Shown in pieces: positions 1-7,293 of a stretch of 50,316 bases of DNA (position 1 is its first letter; every line of letters begins with the position of its first letter). The DNA is taken from assembly GCA_019694575.1 (NCBI GenBank), contig JAIBBR010000020.1, positions 1 to 50,316 of the forward strand, written 5' to 3'. Under the pieces are notes generated by a model, which was not told the origin of the DNA, ran no database searches, and saw only the letters and a list, made by a program, of their open reading frames with translations. A program made the translations under genes and the position numbers. The DNA is from Myxococcaceae bacterium. Lineage in GTDB: Bacteria > Myxococcota > Myxococcia > Myxococcales > Myxococcaceae.

Positions 1-2
1 AT

Positions 3-752
3 GCACAAGGCCAGGTGCTGTCGTCGTGCGAAACATTTCGTACCGAAAGCCAAGTCGGTAACGCGCATGGGCACGCCTACGCGATTGCGTCGGTCTTCAC
101 CGAGTCAACACTGCGAGGGCAAGGCCACGCCACCGCGCTCGTTGACGCGCTGTGTGACACCTTAAAGCAACGGCCCCGGGCGCAAGTGTGCGTGTTGTTT
201 TCTGAAGTCGGCGCGTCGCTCTATGAGAGCAGCCACTTTCTCGAGCTGCCCTCGTTCGACTGGGTGGCGCCTGCGCAAGATGTGCCGCTCGAGGCCCGCG
301 TCACGCTGCTAAAAAGTGCGCCCCCGTCGTTCTCGAAACACCCCGACACCTTGCCGGCGGGCCACCTGTCTATCAACGCCTGTTTGAATCAGCTCGAATG
401 GCATTGGGCCCGCGAGCAGTTCTACGCCAAGGCGCTGAAGCGGCCTTCACTCACCGGGCGAGGCATGCAATGCGGGGCAGTCGAAGCCGTGTGGATGGAA
501 TACGCCAAGACGCGCGAGCTCTTGGTGTTGTGGACCAACGCCCGCACCGCAGCCGAGGCCACGGTGGTGCTCAAAGCCGGGCAAAAGGTGGCCTTCGACG
601 CCGGGTTGCAGCAAGTGCGCCTGTGGGAAACCGCGCCCCTCAAAATCACCGTCGGCAAGCGGGTGAGCCGCGACGAAGAGCTGCCCATGTACCGCTCTTT
701 GGGGCCGGCCATTACCGAATGGGTCGACGTGCAGCGCGTGCATTGGGTTTAG
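3..752 (+). CDS. GNAT-like acetyltransferase, 5'-truncated by the window edge
   Basis: The frame is open from the first bases of the window, so the N-terminus is missing. A GTG at 15 is probably an internal codon. The visible 249 residues begin inside a GNAT fold: the stretch STLRGQGHATALVDAL matches the acetyl-CoA-binding R/Q-x-x-G-x-G/A loop and following helix of that family. The second half (about residue 110 on) is a separate C-terminal extension, reminiscent of fungal LYC1-type lysine acetyltransferases, but I cannot confirm this. The substrate is unknown. It ends 31 nt before the receiver gene on the same strand and may share its transcript. The family call is fairly safe; the specific function is not. 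Confidence 0.6.
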   Translation, partial: AQGQVLSSCETFRTESQVGNAHGHAYAIASVFTESTLRGQGHATALVDALCDTLKQRPRAQVCVLFSEVGASLYESSHFLELPSFDWVAPAQDVPLEARVTLLKSAPPSFSKHPDTLPAGHLSINACLNQLEWHWAREQFYAKALKRPSLTGRGMQCGAVEAVWMEYAKTRELLVLWTNARTAAEATVVLKAGQKVAFDAGLQQVRLWETAPLKITVGKRVSRDEELPMYRSLGPAITEWVDVQRVHWV

Positions 753-783
753 CCGCGGGCTGTATTGCGCTAAGTAATGCGGT

Positions 784-1152
784 GTGACGTACCGGTTACT
801 CTTCGCAGGTTTGAGTGAGCCCGAAGCCCGGCGCCTCGAGGCAATGGCTGACCCCCTGGGGCTTGCCATTACCAATGAAAGTTTAAGCAAAGCCGTTGAC
901 CGGGCGCGCCAAGACAAGCCGCACTTGGTGGTGCTCGACGTCTCTGATTCGGCAATGGCGATGGAGGTGCTGGGCCACCTGAAAACGCATGCCAAGACTC
1001 GCGACATGCAGGTGGTGGTGTTGGCGGCCCGAGAAGACTCTGAAGAGCGCGACATCGCGCTCGACTTGGGAGCGGCCGGTTACATCACCAAACCCATTAC
1101 CCCAGACTTCTTGGCGAAGTTGTCGGCCTTTCTCAGCGGCCAGGGTGATTGA
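784..1152 (+). CDS. Stand-alone receiver-domain protein, degenerate
   Basis: This 122-residue protein has the length and alpha/beta pattern of a single response-regulator receiver domain with no output domain. The candidate phospho-acceptor Asp is in HLVVLDVSDS and the conserved Lys is in YITKPITPDF. Two usual features are missing. The acidic pair after beta-1 is absent (LLFAGLSEPE instead of a DD motif), and the Thr/Ser at the end of beta-4 is Ala (VVVLAA). It may therefore bind partners without normal phosphotransfer. The start is GTG with no clear ribosome site. Its stop overlaps the next start (TGATG at 1150-1154), linking it to the SiaC-like and SiaB-like genes that follow. I infer it feeds a signal into that module. 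Confidence 0.75.
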   Translation: MTYRLLFAGLSEPEARRLEAMADPLGLAITNESLSKAVDRARQDKPHLVVLDVSDSAMAMEVLGHLKTHAKTRDMQVVVLAAREDSEERDIALDLGAAGYITKPITPDFLAKLSAFLSGQGD

Positions 1153-1541
1153 TGAATGAGCTGCGCCATGGAGCCTTGTTTCTGAAAGTAACCGAGCGGG
1201 CAGACCCGGCGCTGCTCAGCGTGCTGTGGGAGGGCAAGAGCGCCGACCGTGACCCCGCCGCGGTGTTGAAGCCGTTCTTCGACAGTTTACTGACGCGCAC
1301 CAAGCTGGCCCACGCCGCTCTGGACATGCACTTCGAAAAGCTCGAGCACTTCAATTCGTCGACCATTGCGGTGTTGATTCAGCTCATCAACGCCGCCACC
1401 GAGCAGCGCATCGCGCTCACTTTTTTTTATGACCCGAGCGCGCGCTGGCAAGCGCTGTCATTCGACGCCATTCAGCGGGCCTTGAAGCCCTTCGGGGGAG
1501 CGAGCCCTGTCACCGTCAATTTCGTCGCGGTGAAGCCATGA
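1152..1541 (+). CDS. SiaC/STAS-like phosphoacceptor protein (copy 1)
   Basis: This 129-residue protein resembles the SiaC (DUF1987) type of STAS-like protein. It has an N-terminal beta-rich part, a region resembling the SiaC FFxPLLxWL helix (VLKPFFDSLL), and a beta strand followed by the phosphoacceptor-type motif EHFNSSTIAVLI. In SiaC a Thr in the equivalent N-T-S motif is phosphorylated by SiaB and dephosphorylated by SiaA; here that position is Ser. The start is ATG at 1152, overlapping the receiver stop; an in-frame TTG at 1149 is less likely. Its own stop overlaps the next start (ATGA at 1538-1541), which is a SiaB-like kinase, so the pair is probably made in fixed ratio. A paralogue lies at 4867-5235. 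The role as switch protein is inferred from family and context. Confidence 0.65.
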   Translation: MNELRHGALFLKVTERADPALLSVLWEGKSADRDPAAVLKPFFDSLLTRTKLAHAALDMHFEKLEHFNSSTIAVLIQLINAATEQRIALTFFYDPSARWQALSFDAIQRALKPFGGASPVTVNFVAVKP

Positions 1542-2047
1542 ACCGAGAGCGGGTGCGCCTTGAAATGGTGCTCCGCCAAGAATGGCAGTCGATTGAAGAC
1601 GTGCGCGAAGCCGCGGTGGCGTGCCTGAAAATGGCTTACCCCGACCGGAGCGCCGGTGAAGTGTTGGCCATGGTGGTAAGCGAGCTCGCCGAAAACGCGG
1701 TGAAGTACAGCTGCTGGAACGAAAGCGGCTTTCCCGTTTTGAAAGTGGTGGGTTACGACGAGCACATCGACGTCACGGTAGAGCACCCCACTTCGCCCGA
1801 CGCGCCGCTTTCGCGGCTGTTTGACACCCTGCAGCGCATTCGTTCAGCCCCGTCGCGCGAGCAGGCGTACGTCGAGATGATGCGCGAAGTGGCCACCCAC
1901 GCCGAGACCACGGGCGGCCTGGGCTTGGCCCGCATTGCCCACGAAGCGGCTTGTGAATTGTCTGCCCGCCTGACGCCGGCCGGCACGTTAGAGGTGACTG
2001 CCCGCTCCACGCTCTTCAGTTTGCCCAGGCTCCGGCCGAGTACATGA
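1538..2047 (+). CDS. SiaB/RsbW-like HATPase serine/threonine kinase (copy 1)
   Basis: This is a 169-residue cytoplasmic protein with an anti-sigma-kinase-type GHKL ATPase fold. The N-box is visible as SELAENAVKYS (Glu and Asn binding Mg-ATP) and the later glycine motif as GGLGLARIAHEA. The length and lack of other domains fit the SiaB family, which phosphorylates the SiaC-type partner. The start overlaps the stop of the SiaC-like gene by 4 nt. It ends 9 nt from the convergent phosphatase gene, leaving no room for an ordinary terminator between them. The alternative is a generic RsbW-type anti-sigma factor, but no sigma factor gene is in the window. The paralogue is at 5240-5746. Confidence 0.7.
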   Translation: MNRERVRLEMVLRQEWQSIEDVREAAVACLKMAYPDRSAGEVLAMVVSELAENAVKYSCWNESGFPVLKVVGYDEHIDVTVEHPTSPDAPLSRLFDTLQRIRSAPSREQAYVEMMREVATHAETTGGLGLARIAHEAACELSARLTPAGTLEVTARSTLFSLPRLRPST

Positions 2048-2056
2048 AGCGAGCCC

Positions 2057-3463
2057 TTACGGCGCTGATTTGCGCAGCACCATCACCGTAATGTCGTCGT
2101 CTTGTTGAGCGGCGAAAGTTTTCACCCGCGCAACCAGTTGCCCAATGGCGGCGTCGAGCGGCTGGGCGGCAAGCTCGGCGAGCGCGGTCTTCAAGCGCTC
2201 TTGGCCAAACATTTCACCGTCGAGAGAGGTGGCTTCGGTGACGCCGTCAGAGAAGAGCAGCACCACGTCGCCTGCGTTCAATGAAATGGTGACGTCGCGC
2301 ACGTGGCTCTGGGTGTCGGGTACCACGCCTATCCAGCAGCCGTCGGTGGGGTGCTCTTCGACGGTGCGTGAAGCGGCGCGGTAAATCAGCAAGTCTTGGT
2401 GTTTGCCGGCCACGGTGATGCCGTCTTTTTCGAGCCGCACCAGGTTCAAAGTCATGTACCGGGTGGTGCCGAGCCGGGCGATGTTGTGGCGCAACACGCG
2501 GTTGATTGACCGGTACGCCGCGCTGGGGGTTTGCCCCGGCCTGTCATTCAGCGTTGAAACGAAGCTGGTCTGGGTCATCATCATCACCAGGCCTGATTCG
2601 ACGCCGTGGCCCGAGACGTCTCCAATCGCTACCCAGTGCTCGCCCGCGTTTGAGGTGAGCATGTCGTAATAGTCGCCCCCCACTTCGGCGGCGGGCAGCA
2701 TCAGCGCCGAAGCCTCGAAACCGCCCAGGCTCTGGTTGCGCGGCAAGAGCGCGGTCTGAATGCGCTGGGCGACTTCCATCTCGCTCCACAGCGCGTCGCG
2801 GGCGGCTTTCAATTCAGCGCGCGAGAGGCTTAGGTTTTCGTTCGCGTCGAGCAGCTCTTCGCGCAGCTTGAATTCTTGCTCGATGAGCCGGTGCTTCGAA
2901 TAGCTGATGGCCACGCAGATAATGACGGTGGCGACGAGAAAGTAGAGGTTGTTGATGAGAATGGGAGGCGAAAAGCTGCCGCCCCACAGCCCGTTGGCCA
3001 GGGCGTACATGCCCACAATCATCAAGCCATTCACCGCCGAATGAATCGCCTTCCACGGCAGCAGCAGGTTCACCGCAATCATCACCAGGTTGAGGCCGGC
3101 GTAATAGGCAGAATTGAAACCGCCCAAGTCGACGGTCATCTGCGTAATCATCACCCCGACGATGATGGTGAAGGCGTACCCGTGCAGGTACGAGTACTTG
3201 CCAGGTTTGGTGCGCCGCACAATCAGCGCCTGCACCATGGTGAAGAGCGTGGCCGCGGCCCGGTAGAGGCCAAATTGCTTCAGCTTGTCTTCGGGCATGG
3301 TGACGCTGTCGAGCACGAAGAAGAGCGGAATCAGGCAAAACCCGAGCGCCGTCAGAATGCGCAGCCACGAGTGGAGCAACCCGTTGCGGTACTCATCGAA
3401 GCTCACGCGAAGGCGCTGGGCGTGAGAAACGGTGGCTTCGGCTGGCCGAATGTCAGAAGACAT
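2057..3463 (-). CDS. Membrane SpoIIE/PP2C-type phosphatase (SiaA/RsbU-like)
   Basis: A 468-residue protein. About the first 190 residues contain roughly six hydrophobic segments (for example ILTALGFCLIPLFFVLDSV and LYFLVATVIICVAISY). A coiled-coil linker follows (HRLIEQEFKLREELLDANEN), then a PP2C/SpoIIE phosphatase domain. Metal-binding landmarks are VGGDYYDM, AIGDVSGHG, LFSDGVTEA and DDDITVMVL. It should dephosphorylate a phosphorylated SiaC/STAS-like protein in response to a membrane signal. The ATG at 3463 is chosen because the upstream gene stops 4 nt before it; a TTG at 3487 would add eight residues and overlap. It is the only phosphatase for two kinase/substrate pairs here and the last gene of the minus-strand operon 5746-2057. 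Confidence 0.85.
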   Translation of the reverse strand: MSSDIRPAEATVSHAQRLRVSFDEYRNGLLHSWLRILTALGFCLIPLFFVLDSVTMPEDKLKQFGLYRAAATLFTMVQALIVRRTKPGKYSYLHGYAFTIIVGVMITQMTVDLGGFNSAYYAGLNLVMIAVNLLLPWKAIHSAVNGLMIVGMYALANGLWGGSFSPPILINNLYFLVATVIICVAISYSKHRLIEQEFKLREELLDANENLSLSRAELKAARDALWSEMEVAQRIQTALLPRNQSLGGFEASALMLPAAEVGGDYYDMLTSNAGEHWVAIGDVSGHGVESGLVMMMTQTSFVSTLNDRPGQTPSAAYRSINRVLRHNIARLGTTRYMTLNLVRLEKDGITVAGKHQDLLIYRAASRTVEEHPTDGCWIGVVPDTQSHVRDVTISLNAGDVVLLFSDGVTEATSLDGEMFGQERLKTALAELAAQPLDAAIGQLVARVKTFAAQQDDDITVMVLRKSAP

Positions 3464-3467
3464 GGGG

Positions 3468-4877
3468 TTAGGCAGCGGGTTTTTCAAGCACCAGAAACAT
3501 CTGGCAACGGCTTTCGTCGAACGTCAAAGATAATTTCGCCCCCAGGCCTGACCCCAGCTCGAGAAATTCTTCTTCGCTGCGGTAGTAAAGTACCCAGTCC
3601 ATCCAATAGGCCATGTACCAGCGGGTGGGCGTGGCCACGTGGTAGTTGCCGATGACCGCGCAGCCTCCAGGGTTGACCAGGGCGTATATTTTTTGCAGCA
3701 GCGCGCGGGCCACGGGTGGAGTGAGGTAGTCGAACAGACCCATTGAATAGATGAAGTGGTAGCGGCCGAAGCGGCCTACCAAGTCGCTTTCACGCAACAT
3801 GGTGCGCACCGACTCGTTGTGAAAAACCGCCCGCACTTTGGCGTCGCGGGCCGACTCGATGCGGCGCAGGCCTTCTTTGGCGGTGTCGAGCGCGTGGGTG
3901 TCTTGGTCGAGCAGGCTGACTTCGATGCGCCGAAAATCGTCGGGCGTCATCAATAAGTCTTGCAGCTCCCAGGCGGGGCCACAGGCGACCGAAAGCACGC
4001 GCAAGTCAGGTGACAGGCTGGCGGGAAAACGCGCGAAAGTGTCGCGCATGACTTTGGGCACCAGGCGGCGTCGGTTGCGCACCGCTTGCGCCGCGGCTGA
4101 CTCAATGGGGTGTTTGTGCAGCAGTTTGTTGAAGACGTAATTGCCGACGTAGCGGTTTTCGTACGTCATCATCATCATCTCGGCGTCGCCGGCATAGCCG
4201 CGTGGCTTCAAGTTGGTGCGCTTCAAGAAGGCCGAGGCGATGAGGTATTCCCACAGTTGGCGGCGCAAATAGAAGCCGTGCTTTTCGTGTTCTTCTTTCG
4301 AAAAGTCTTTCACCTGCTCGTCGAGCTTTTTCATTTGCCCGTCGAGAAAGCCCATGAAGGCGCGGCCTTCGCTGTGCAAAATGGCTTCTTGGCCTGCTTG
4401 CGCCACTTGCGCCGGCTCGTTGGCGAGAATGCGGTCTTGCTCGTTGAAGAAGCGTTTGTAGACACTCAAGTCGTACGTGAGGTCTGCGACGTACTGGCGA
4501 AACGCGGGGCGAATGTCGTTCTTTTGCCCCACCACCAAAGGCAGGTTGCGAAAGTACGTCTTCAAGTTCACGACTTTGCCTTCGAACATCAGGCTCTTGC
4601 AGTCGTAAATGTCTTCTAAGAAAGCGAGCCGGCCGTTGTCGCCGCGACGGGTGTATTCGACAATCAGCTTGCAGCTCGAGAGGGTGACGGGGCCGCCCGG
4701 CGTCGAAAGGGTCAGCGCGCGAAAGACAGTGCCATCGGGAAAGCCGGCGTCAGACAGAAACGACACCCACAGTGAAGTGCGCGAGGCGTAGCCCAACCGC
4801 ACGGGCACCTCGGCTTCTTCGTGTTGAAGGTGGCCCGACAACAGCAGCTCAGCATTTTCAGGAACGTTATCGTGCAC
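3468..4877 (-). CDS. Class I SAM methyltransferase with beta-rich N-terminal domain (PhcB-like family)
   Basis: A 469-residue cytoplasmic protein. Residues 1-110 are beta-rich and PilZ-like in size, but I see no RxxxR/DxSxxG c-di-GMP motif. The middle is helical and contains KPRGYAGDAEMMMMTYENRY, a stretch typical of methyltransferases annotated as 3-hydroxypalmitate methyl ester (PhcB-type) enzymes. From about residue 292 there is a Rossmann methyltransferase with motif I VLSVACGPAWE, the acidic post-I strand SLLDQD, and motif IV-like FIYSMGLFDYL. The start is GTG and overlaps the SiaC-like gene by 11 nt; the end is 4 nt before the phosphatase. It sits inside the partner-switch operon, so it may be an output that makes or modifies a lipid-like or diffusible signal. 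That output role is inference; the substrate cannot be read from sequence. Confidence 0.7.
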   Translation of the reverse strand: MHDNVPENAELLLSGHLQHEEAEVPVRLGYASRTSLWVSFLSDAGFPDGTVFRALTLSTPGGPVTLSSCKLIVEYTRRGDNGRLAFLEDIYDCKSLMFEGKVVNLKTYFRNLPLVVGQKNDIRPAFRQYVADLTYDLSVYKRFFNEQDRILANEPAQVAQAGQEAILHSEGRAFMGFLDGQMKKLDEQVKDFSKEEHEKHGFYLRRQLWEYLIASAFLKRTNLKPRGYAGDAEMMMMTYENRYVGNYVFNKLLHKHPIESAAAQAVRNRRRLVPKVMRDTFARFPASLSPDLRVLSVACGPAWELQDLLMTPDDFRRIEVSLLDQDTHALDTAKEGLRRIESARDAKVRAVFHNESVRTMLRESDLVGRFGRYHFIYSMGLFDYLTPPVARALLQKIYALVNPGGCAVIGNYHVATPTRWYMAYWMDWVLYYRSEEEFLELGSGLGAKLSLTFDESRCQMFLVLEKPAA

Positions 4878-5235
4878 GAATGGTGATTCGCCCGTCAGAG
4901 GTCTCGAAGGCCTTCAGCGCTGAAAAGCTCAGCTCTTGCCACTTGCGACTCTTTGAATACTCGATAATCACCTTGCAAGAGCCCTTGGCGGCCTCATCGA
5001 GAAACTTCACCAGCGGGCTGACGGTCGACGAATTCATGTAGTCGAGGGCGGTGAAGTCGAGCCGCAAGCGCTTGTCGGGGGCGTTGCTCAACTGCAGTGC
5101 GCGGGTGAGCAGCGGCATGAGAAACCGGCCCGGCTCGCGGTCGTGGCTCTTGCCTTTCCACGAGAGCACCACCTCGCCCTCGCTGTCGCTCAAGTCGACG
5201 GTGAGGTTTTTGTCGGTGTGGGTCTCATGGGTCAT
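4867..5235 (-). CDS. SiaC/STAS-like phosphoacceptor protein (copy 2)
   Basis: A 122-residue paralogue of the protein at 1152-1541. Shared features are the RFLMPLLTRAL helix, LRLDFTALDYMNSSTVSPLV with the NSST phosphoacceptor-type motif, and a C-terminal KWQELSFSALKAF segment that aligns with RWQALSFDAIQRA of copy 1. An AAGGGG purine stretch precedes the ATG on the minus strand. The gene starts 4 nt after the SiaB-like gene stops and overlaps the methyltransferase start by 11 nt. It is predicted to be phosphorylated by the adjacent kinase (5240-5746) and dephosphorylated by the phosphatase at 2057-3463. Whether the two pairs cross-talk is unknown. Confidence 0.7.
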   Translation of the reverse strand: MTHETHTDKNLTVDLSDSEGEVVLSWKGKSHDREPGRFLMPLLTRALQLSNAPDKRLRLDFTALDYMNSSTVSPLVKFLDEAAKGSCKVIIEYSKSRKWQELSFSALKAFETSDGRITIRAR

Positions 5236-5239
5236 GGGG

Positions 5240-5746
5240 TCACCCCTTCGCGTGTTGCGGTTCGGCAGAGTGGTAAACGGCTGAAATCGAAAGCGACGAC
5301 GCGTCGTCGACGAAAAAGTCTAAAATGCAGCGGCCTTCGTAGGCCACGCGCGCCAGGCCCAAGCCGCTTTCGCCTGCCACAAAAGGCTGCGCTGACACTT
5401 CTTTTAGTTTCTCGACGTACGCTTCGAAGGGGCTTTGGTAGCCGCGAATCCACTGAATGGTGTCGTCGAGTTTTTTCAACGAGAGTGGGTTGGCGTGGGT
5501 GGGGCTTAAGACTTGAATGGTGACGTCAGGGCCTTTGACGTCGATGGTGAGCTCGATGGTGGGCCGCGTCGGGTCAAACGAGCCGTACTTCACCGCGTTT
5601 TCGAGCAATTCTTGCGCCGTCATGCACAGCGCGTAGCTCTCGTCTTGGCTCCAACCCGACGAAGTGAAGAATTGCATGCACGGTTCCCACACTTCTTTGA
5701 CCCGGTCCCAGTCTGCGTTCAGTCGTCGCAAAAATCGGGCGTGCAC
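5240..5746 (-). CDS. SiaB/RsbW-like HATPase kinase (copy 2)
   Basis: A 168-residue GHKL-type kinase and paralogue of 1538-2047. The N-box is QELLENAVKYGSF and the glycine motif is ESGLGLARVAYEG. The start is GTG at 5746, supported by AAAGGA about 8 nt upstream on the minus strand. That site lies directly beside a 10-bp hairpin (5760-5786). It is the first gene of the minus-strand operon kinase - SiaC-like - methyltransferase - phosphatase. In the SiaABC scheme it would phosphorylate the downstream NSST protein. Divergence between the two kinases is clear outside the motifs, suggesting separate inputs rather than a recent duplication. Confidence 0.7.
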   Translation of the reverse strand: MHARFLRRLNADWDRVKEVWEPCMQFFTSSGWSQDESYALCMTAQELLENAVKYGSFDPTRPTIELTIDVKGPDVTIQVLSPTHANPLSLKKLDDTIQWIRGYQSPFEAYVEKLKEVSAQPFVAGESGLGLARVAYEGRCILDFFVDDASSLSISAVYHSAEPQHAKG

Positions 5747-5759
5747 GTGGAAAGTCCTT

Positions 5760-5786
5760 TGGAGAAAGCAGCCAATGCTTTCTCCA
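5760..5786 (-). promoter_or_regulatory. 10-bp hairpin or operator ahead of the partner-switch operon
   Basis: TGGAGAAAGC and GCTTTCTCCA form a perfect 10-bp inverted repeat around a 7-nt spacer. On the minus strand the 3' arm runs straight into the AAAGGA ribosome site of the GTG at 5746. It could be an RNA hairpin controlling translation or a repressor site. It has no T-run and faces the 5' end of a gene, so a terminator is unlikely. Confidence 0.5.
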
Positions 5787-5881
5787 GGCGGCCGCCGTTT
5801 TCAAGCAAAGTCGTACCCCAGAGGCGGGGTGATGGGAGTCAAGCCTTGACGTCAGCGTCACGAAGGCGCCAAACCCTTCGT

Positions 5882-7213
5882 ATGGCTCATAAAACAATTG
5901 GCCTGTTTCTTGTTGTGGTGGGCGTGGGTTGTGCCACGCCGCAGAGCAAGCCCGTTGATGCACGCGTTGGCGGGCTGCATTTCATCGAAGACGACTTTCC
6001 CGCGGCGCTGAAGCTGGCGCAGCAAACCAAGCGCCCGCTCTTCGTCGACACCTGGGCCCCGTGGTGCCACTCGTGTTTGGCGCTCAAAGAGCACGTCTTT
6101 ACCCAGGGCGCGTTGGCCAAGTACCAAGACCGGTTCGTCTTCGTCGCCATCAACACCGAGCTCGAAAGGAGCGCTGCGTTTTTAGAGAAATACCCGGTAG
6201 AAAATTGGCCCACCCTGTTCGTCATCGACGCGACGAGCGGCGCGGTGGCACTGAAGTGGGCCGGCACCGGCACCGTGGAGCAAATGGAAAAGTTGTTTCT
6301 CGACGGGCAGCGCGCGCTGGCCAACCAAGCGCCTGACGCTTCGGCGCAGGCGTTGGCGCAGGCTGACCGGCTATATGGAGAAGGCAAGGCGCTCGAAGCG
6401 ATTGCCGCCTACCGCGCGATTTTGAAAGACGCGCCCTCGACGTGGGAACGCCGCCCCCGCGCGGTGGAGTCGCTGCTGTACGCGCTCTTCGCCAACCGGG
6501 AGGTGAGGGCATGCGCTGACCTGGCGGTGGCCGAAGCCACGGGTCTGCCGAAAGGGCCTTCGTTTGCCAACGCGGTGGTGTGGGGTTTGACGTGCGCCAG
6601 CGTCATCGAGGGTGACGAAGCCAAGAAAAAGCAGGTGACGGCTGCCTTAGAGCCCATGGCGCAAGAAGCTTTGCAGCTCGACGGGCTGCTCGCCGACGAC
6701 CGTTCGGGCTTGTACGAGCTGTTGGTCGACGTGCGGTCTGAGCAAGGTGACGACAAGGGCGCGCGGGCGCTGGCGCAAGAGTGGCTCGCCTTTCTCGAAA
6801 ATGAAGCAGGCAAGGCGACGACAGCGGGGGCGCGGGCGTCGTTTGACCCGCACCGGGTGGGCGCCGCGATTGCTTCGGGCCAACCGTTGCGTGCGGTGGC
6901 CGCGTTGGAGCTGACCGAAAAAGAATTTCCCGCTGACTACAACCCCGCGGCGCGTTTGGCGTTGTTGTATGAAGCGGCAGGCCGTTACGACGAAGCGTTG
7001 ACGGCCATCGAGCGCGCCGAGGCCAAGGTGTACGGCCCGCGCAGCATTCGTATTTACGAAATAAAAGCCGGCATTTTCGCCAAGCGGGGTGACCAAAGAG
7101 CGCAGCGGCAAGCGTTGGAAAAAGCGGTGGCGTTCGCCAAGGCGCTCCCTGTTTCGCAGCGGCCTGACAAGACTGTTCAGCGGTTGGAAGTCGAGCTGTC
7201 GAAGTTGCCGTAA
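5882..7213 (+). CDS. Thioredoxin-fold lipoprotein with TPR-like C-terminal half
   Basis: A 443-residue exported protein. The signal peptide ends in a lipobox (VVGVGC, Cys17). A thioredoxin domain follows at about residues 35-140, with the active site WAPWCHSC (Cys62, Cys65) and the cis-Pro region ENWPTLFVID. The remaining about 300 residues are helical and TPR-like (for example YGEGKALEAIAAYRAILKDAP and LALLYEAAGRYDEALTAIERA). It is a likely periplasmic thiol-disulfide protein held in a membrane. The frame is open as far back as 5513, but that part is antisense to the kinase gene, so the ATG at 5882, which gives a proper signal peptide, is preferred. No strong ribosome site is seen. The function beyond redox chemistry is unknown. 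Confidence 0.8.
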   Translation: MAHKTIGLFLVVVGVGCATPQSKPVDARVGGLHFIEDDFPAALKLAQQTKRPLFVDTWAPWCHSCLALKEHVFTQGALAKYQDRFVFVAINTELERSAAFLEKYPVENWPTLFVIDATSGAVALKWAGTGTVEQMEKLFLDGQRALANQAPDASAQALAQADRLYGEGKALEAIAAYRAILKDAPSTWERRPRAVESLLYALFANREVRACADLAVAEATGLPKGPSFANAVVWGLTCASVIEGDEAKKKQVTAALEPMAQEALQLDGLLADDRSGLYELLVDVRSEQGDDKGARALAQEWLAFLENEAGKATTAGARASFDPHRVGAAIASGQPLRAVAALELTEKEFPADYNPAARLALLYEAAGRYDEALTAIERAEAKVYGPRSIRIYEIKAGIFAKRGDQRAQRQALEKAVAFAKALPVSQRPDKTVQRLEVELSKLP

Positions 7214-7228
7214 GGGCCCGCCACAAAA
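7211..7228 (+). repeat. Copy of palindrome-end sequence AGGGCCCGCCACAAAA
   Basis: The 16 bases AGGGCCCGCCACAAAA here are identical to the left end of the palindromic element at 39821-39988. In both places TAA-GGGCCCGCC begins at a gene's stop codon (5882-7213 here, the rhomboid gene there). A shorter palindrome follows (CCACAAA ... TTTGTGG, 7221-7270). Confidence 0.55.
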
Positions 7229-7258
7229 AAACGGCCGCCGAAGTTGCCCTCGACGGCC
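7225..7258 (-). terminator. Rho-independent terminator of the beta-propeller gene
   Basis: Read on the minus strand, CGGCCGTCGA and TCGGCGGCCG pair as a 10-bp G+C-rich stem (one G-T pair) with an 8-nt loop. Seven T residues follow. It lies 36 nt after the stop of the minus-strand gene 7294-9411. It is not a good plus-strand terminator because no T-run follows in that direction. Confidence 0.8.
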
Positions 7259-7293
7259 GCCTGCTTTGTGGAGTGACAGCGTGGAACAGCGGC

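Noticed and set aside
784-5746. Reading the partner-switch cluster as a classical RsbUVW-sigma-B system
   Set aside because: No sigma factor gene is present, and the substrate proteins resemble SiaC more than RsbV; kept as a SiaABC-like call.
5513-5881. Upstream extension of the thioredoxin-protein frame
   Set aside because: It runs antisense through the kinase gene and hairpin, has no signal peptide at its start, and the ATG at 5882 gives a proper lipoprotein signal.
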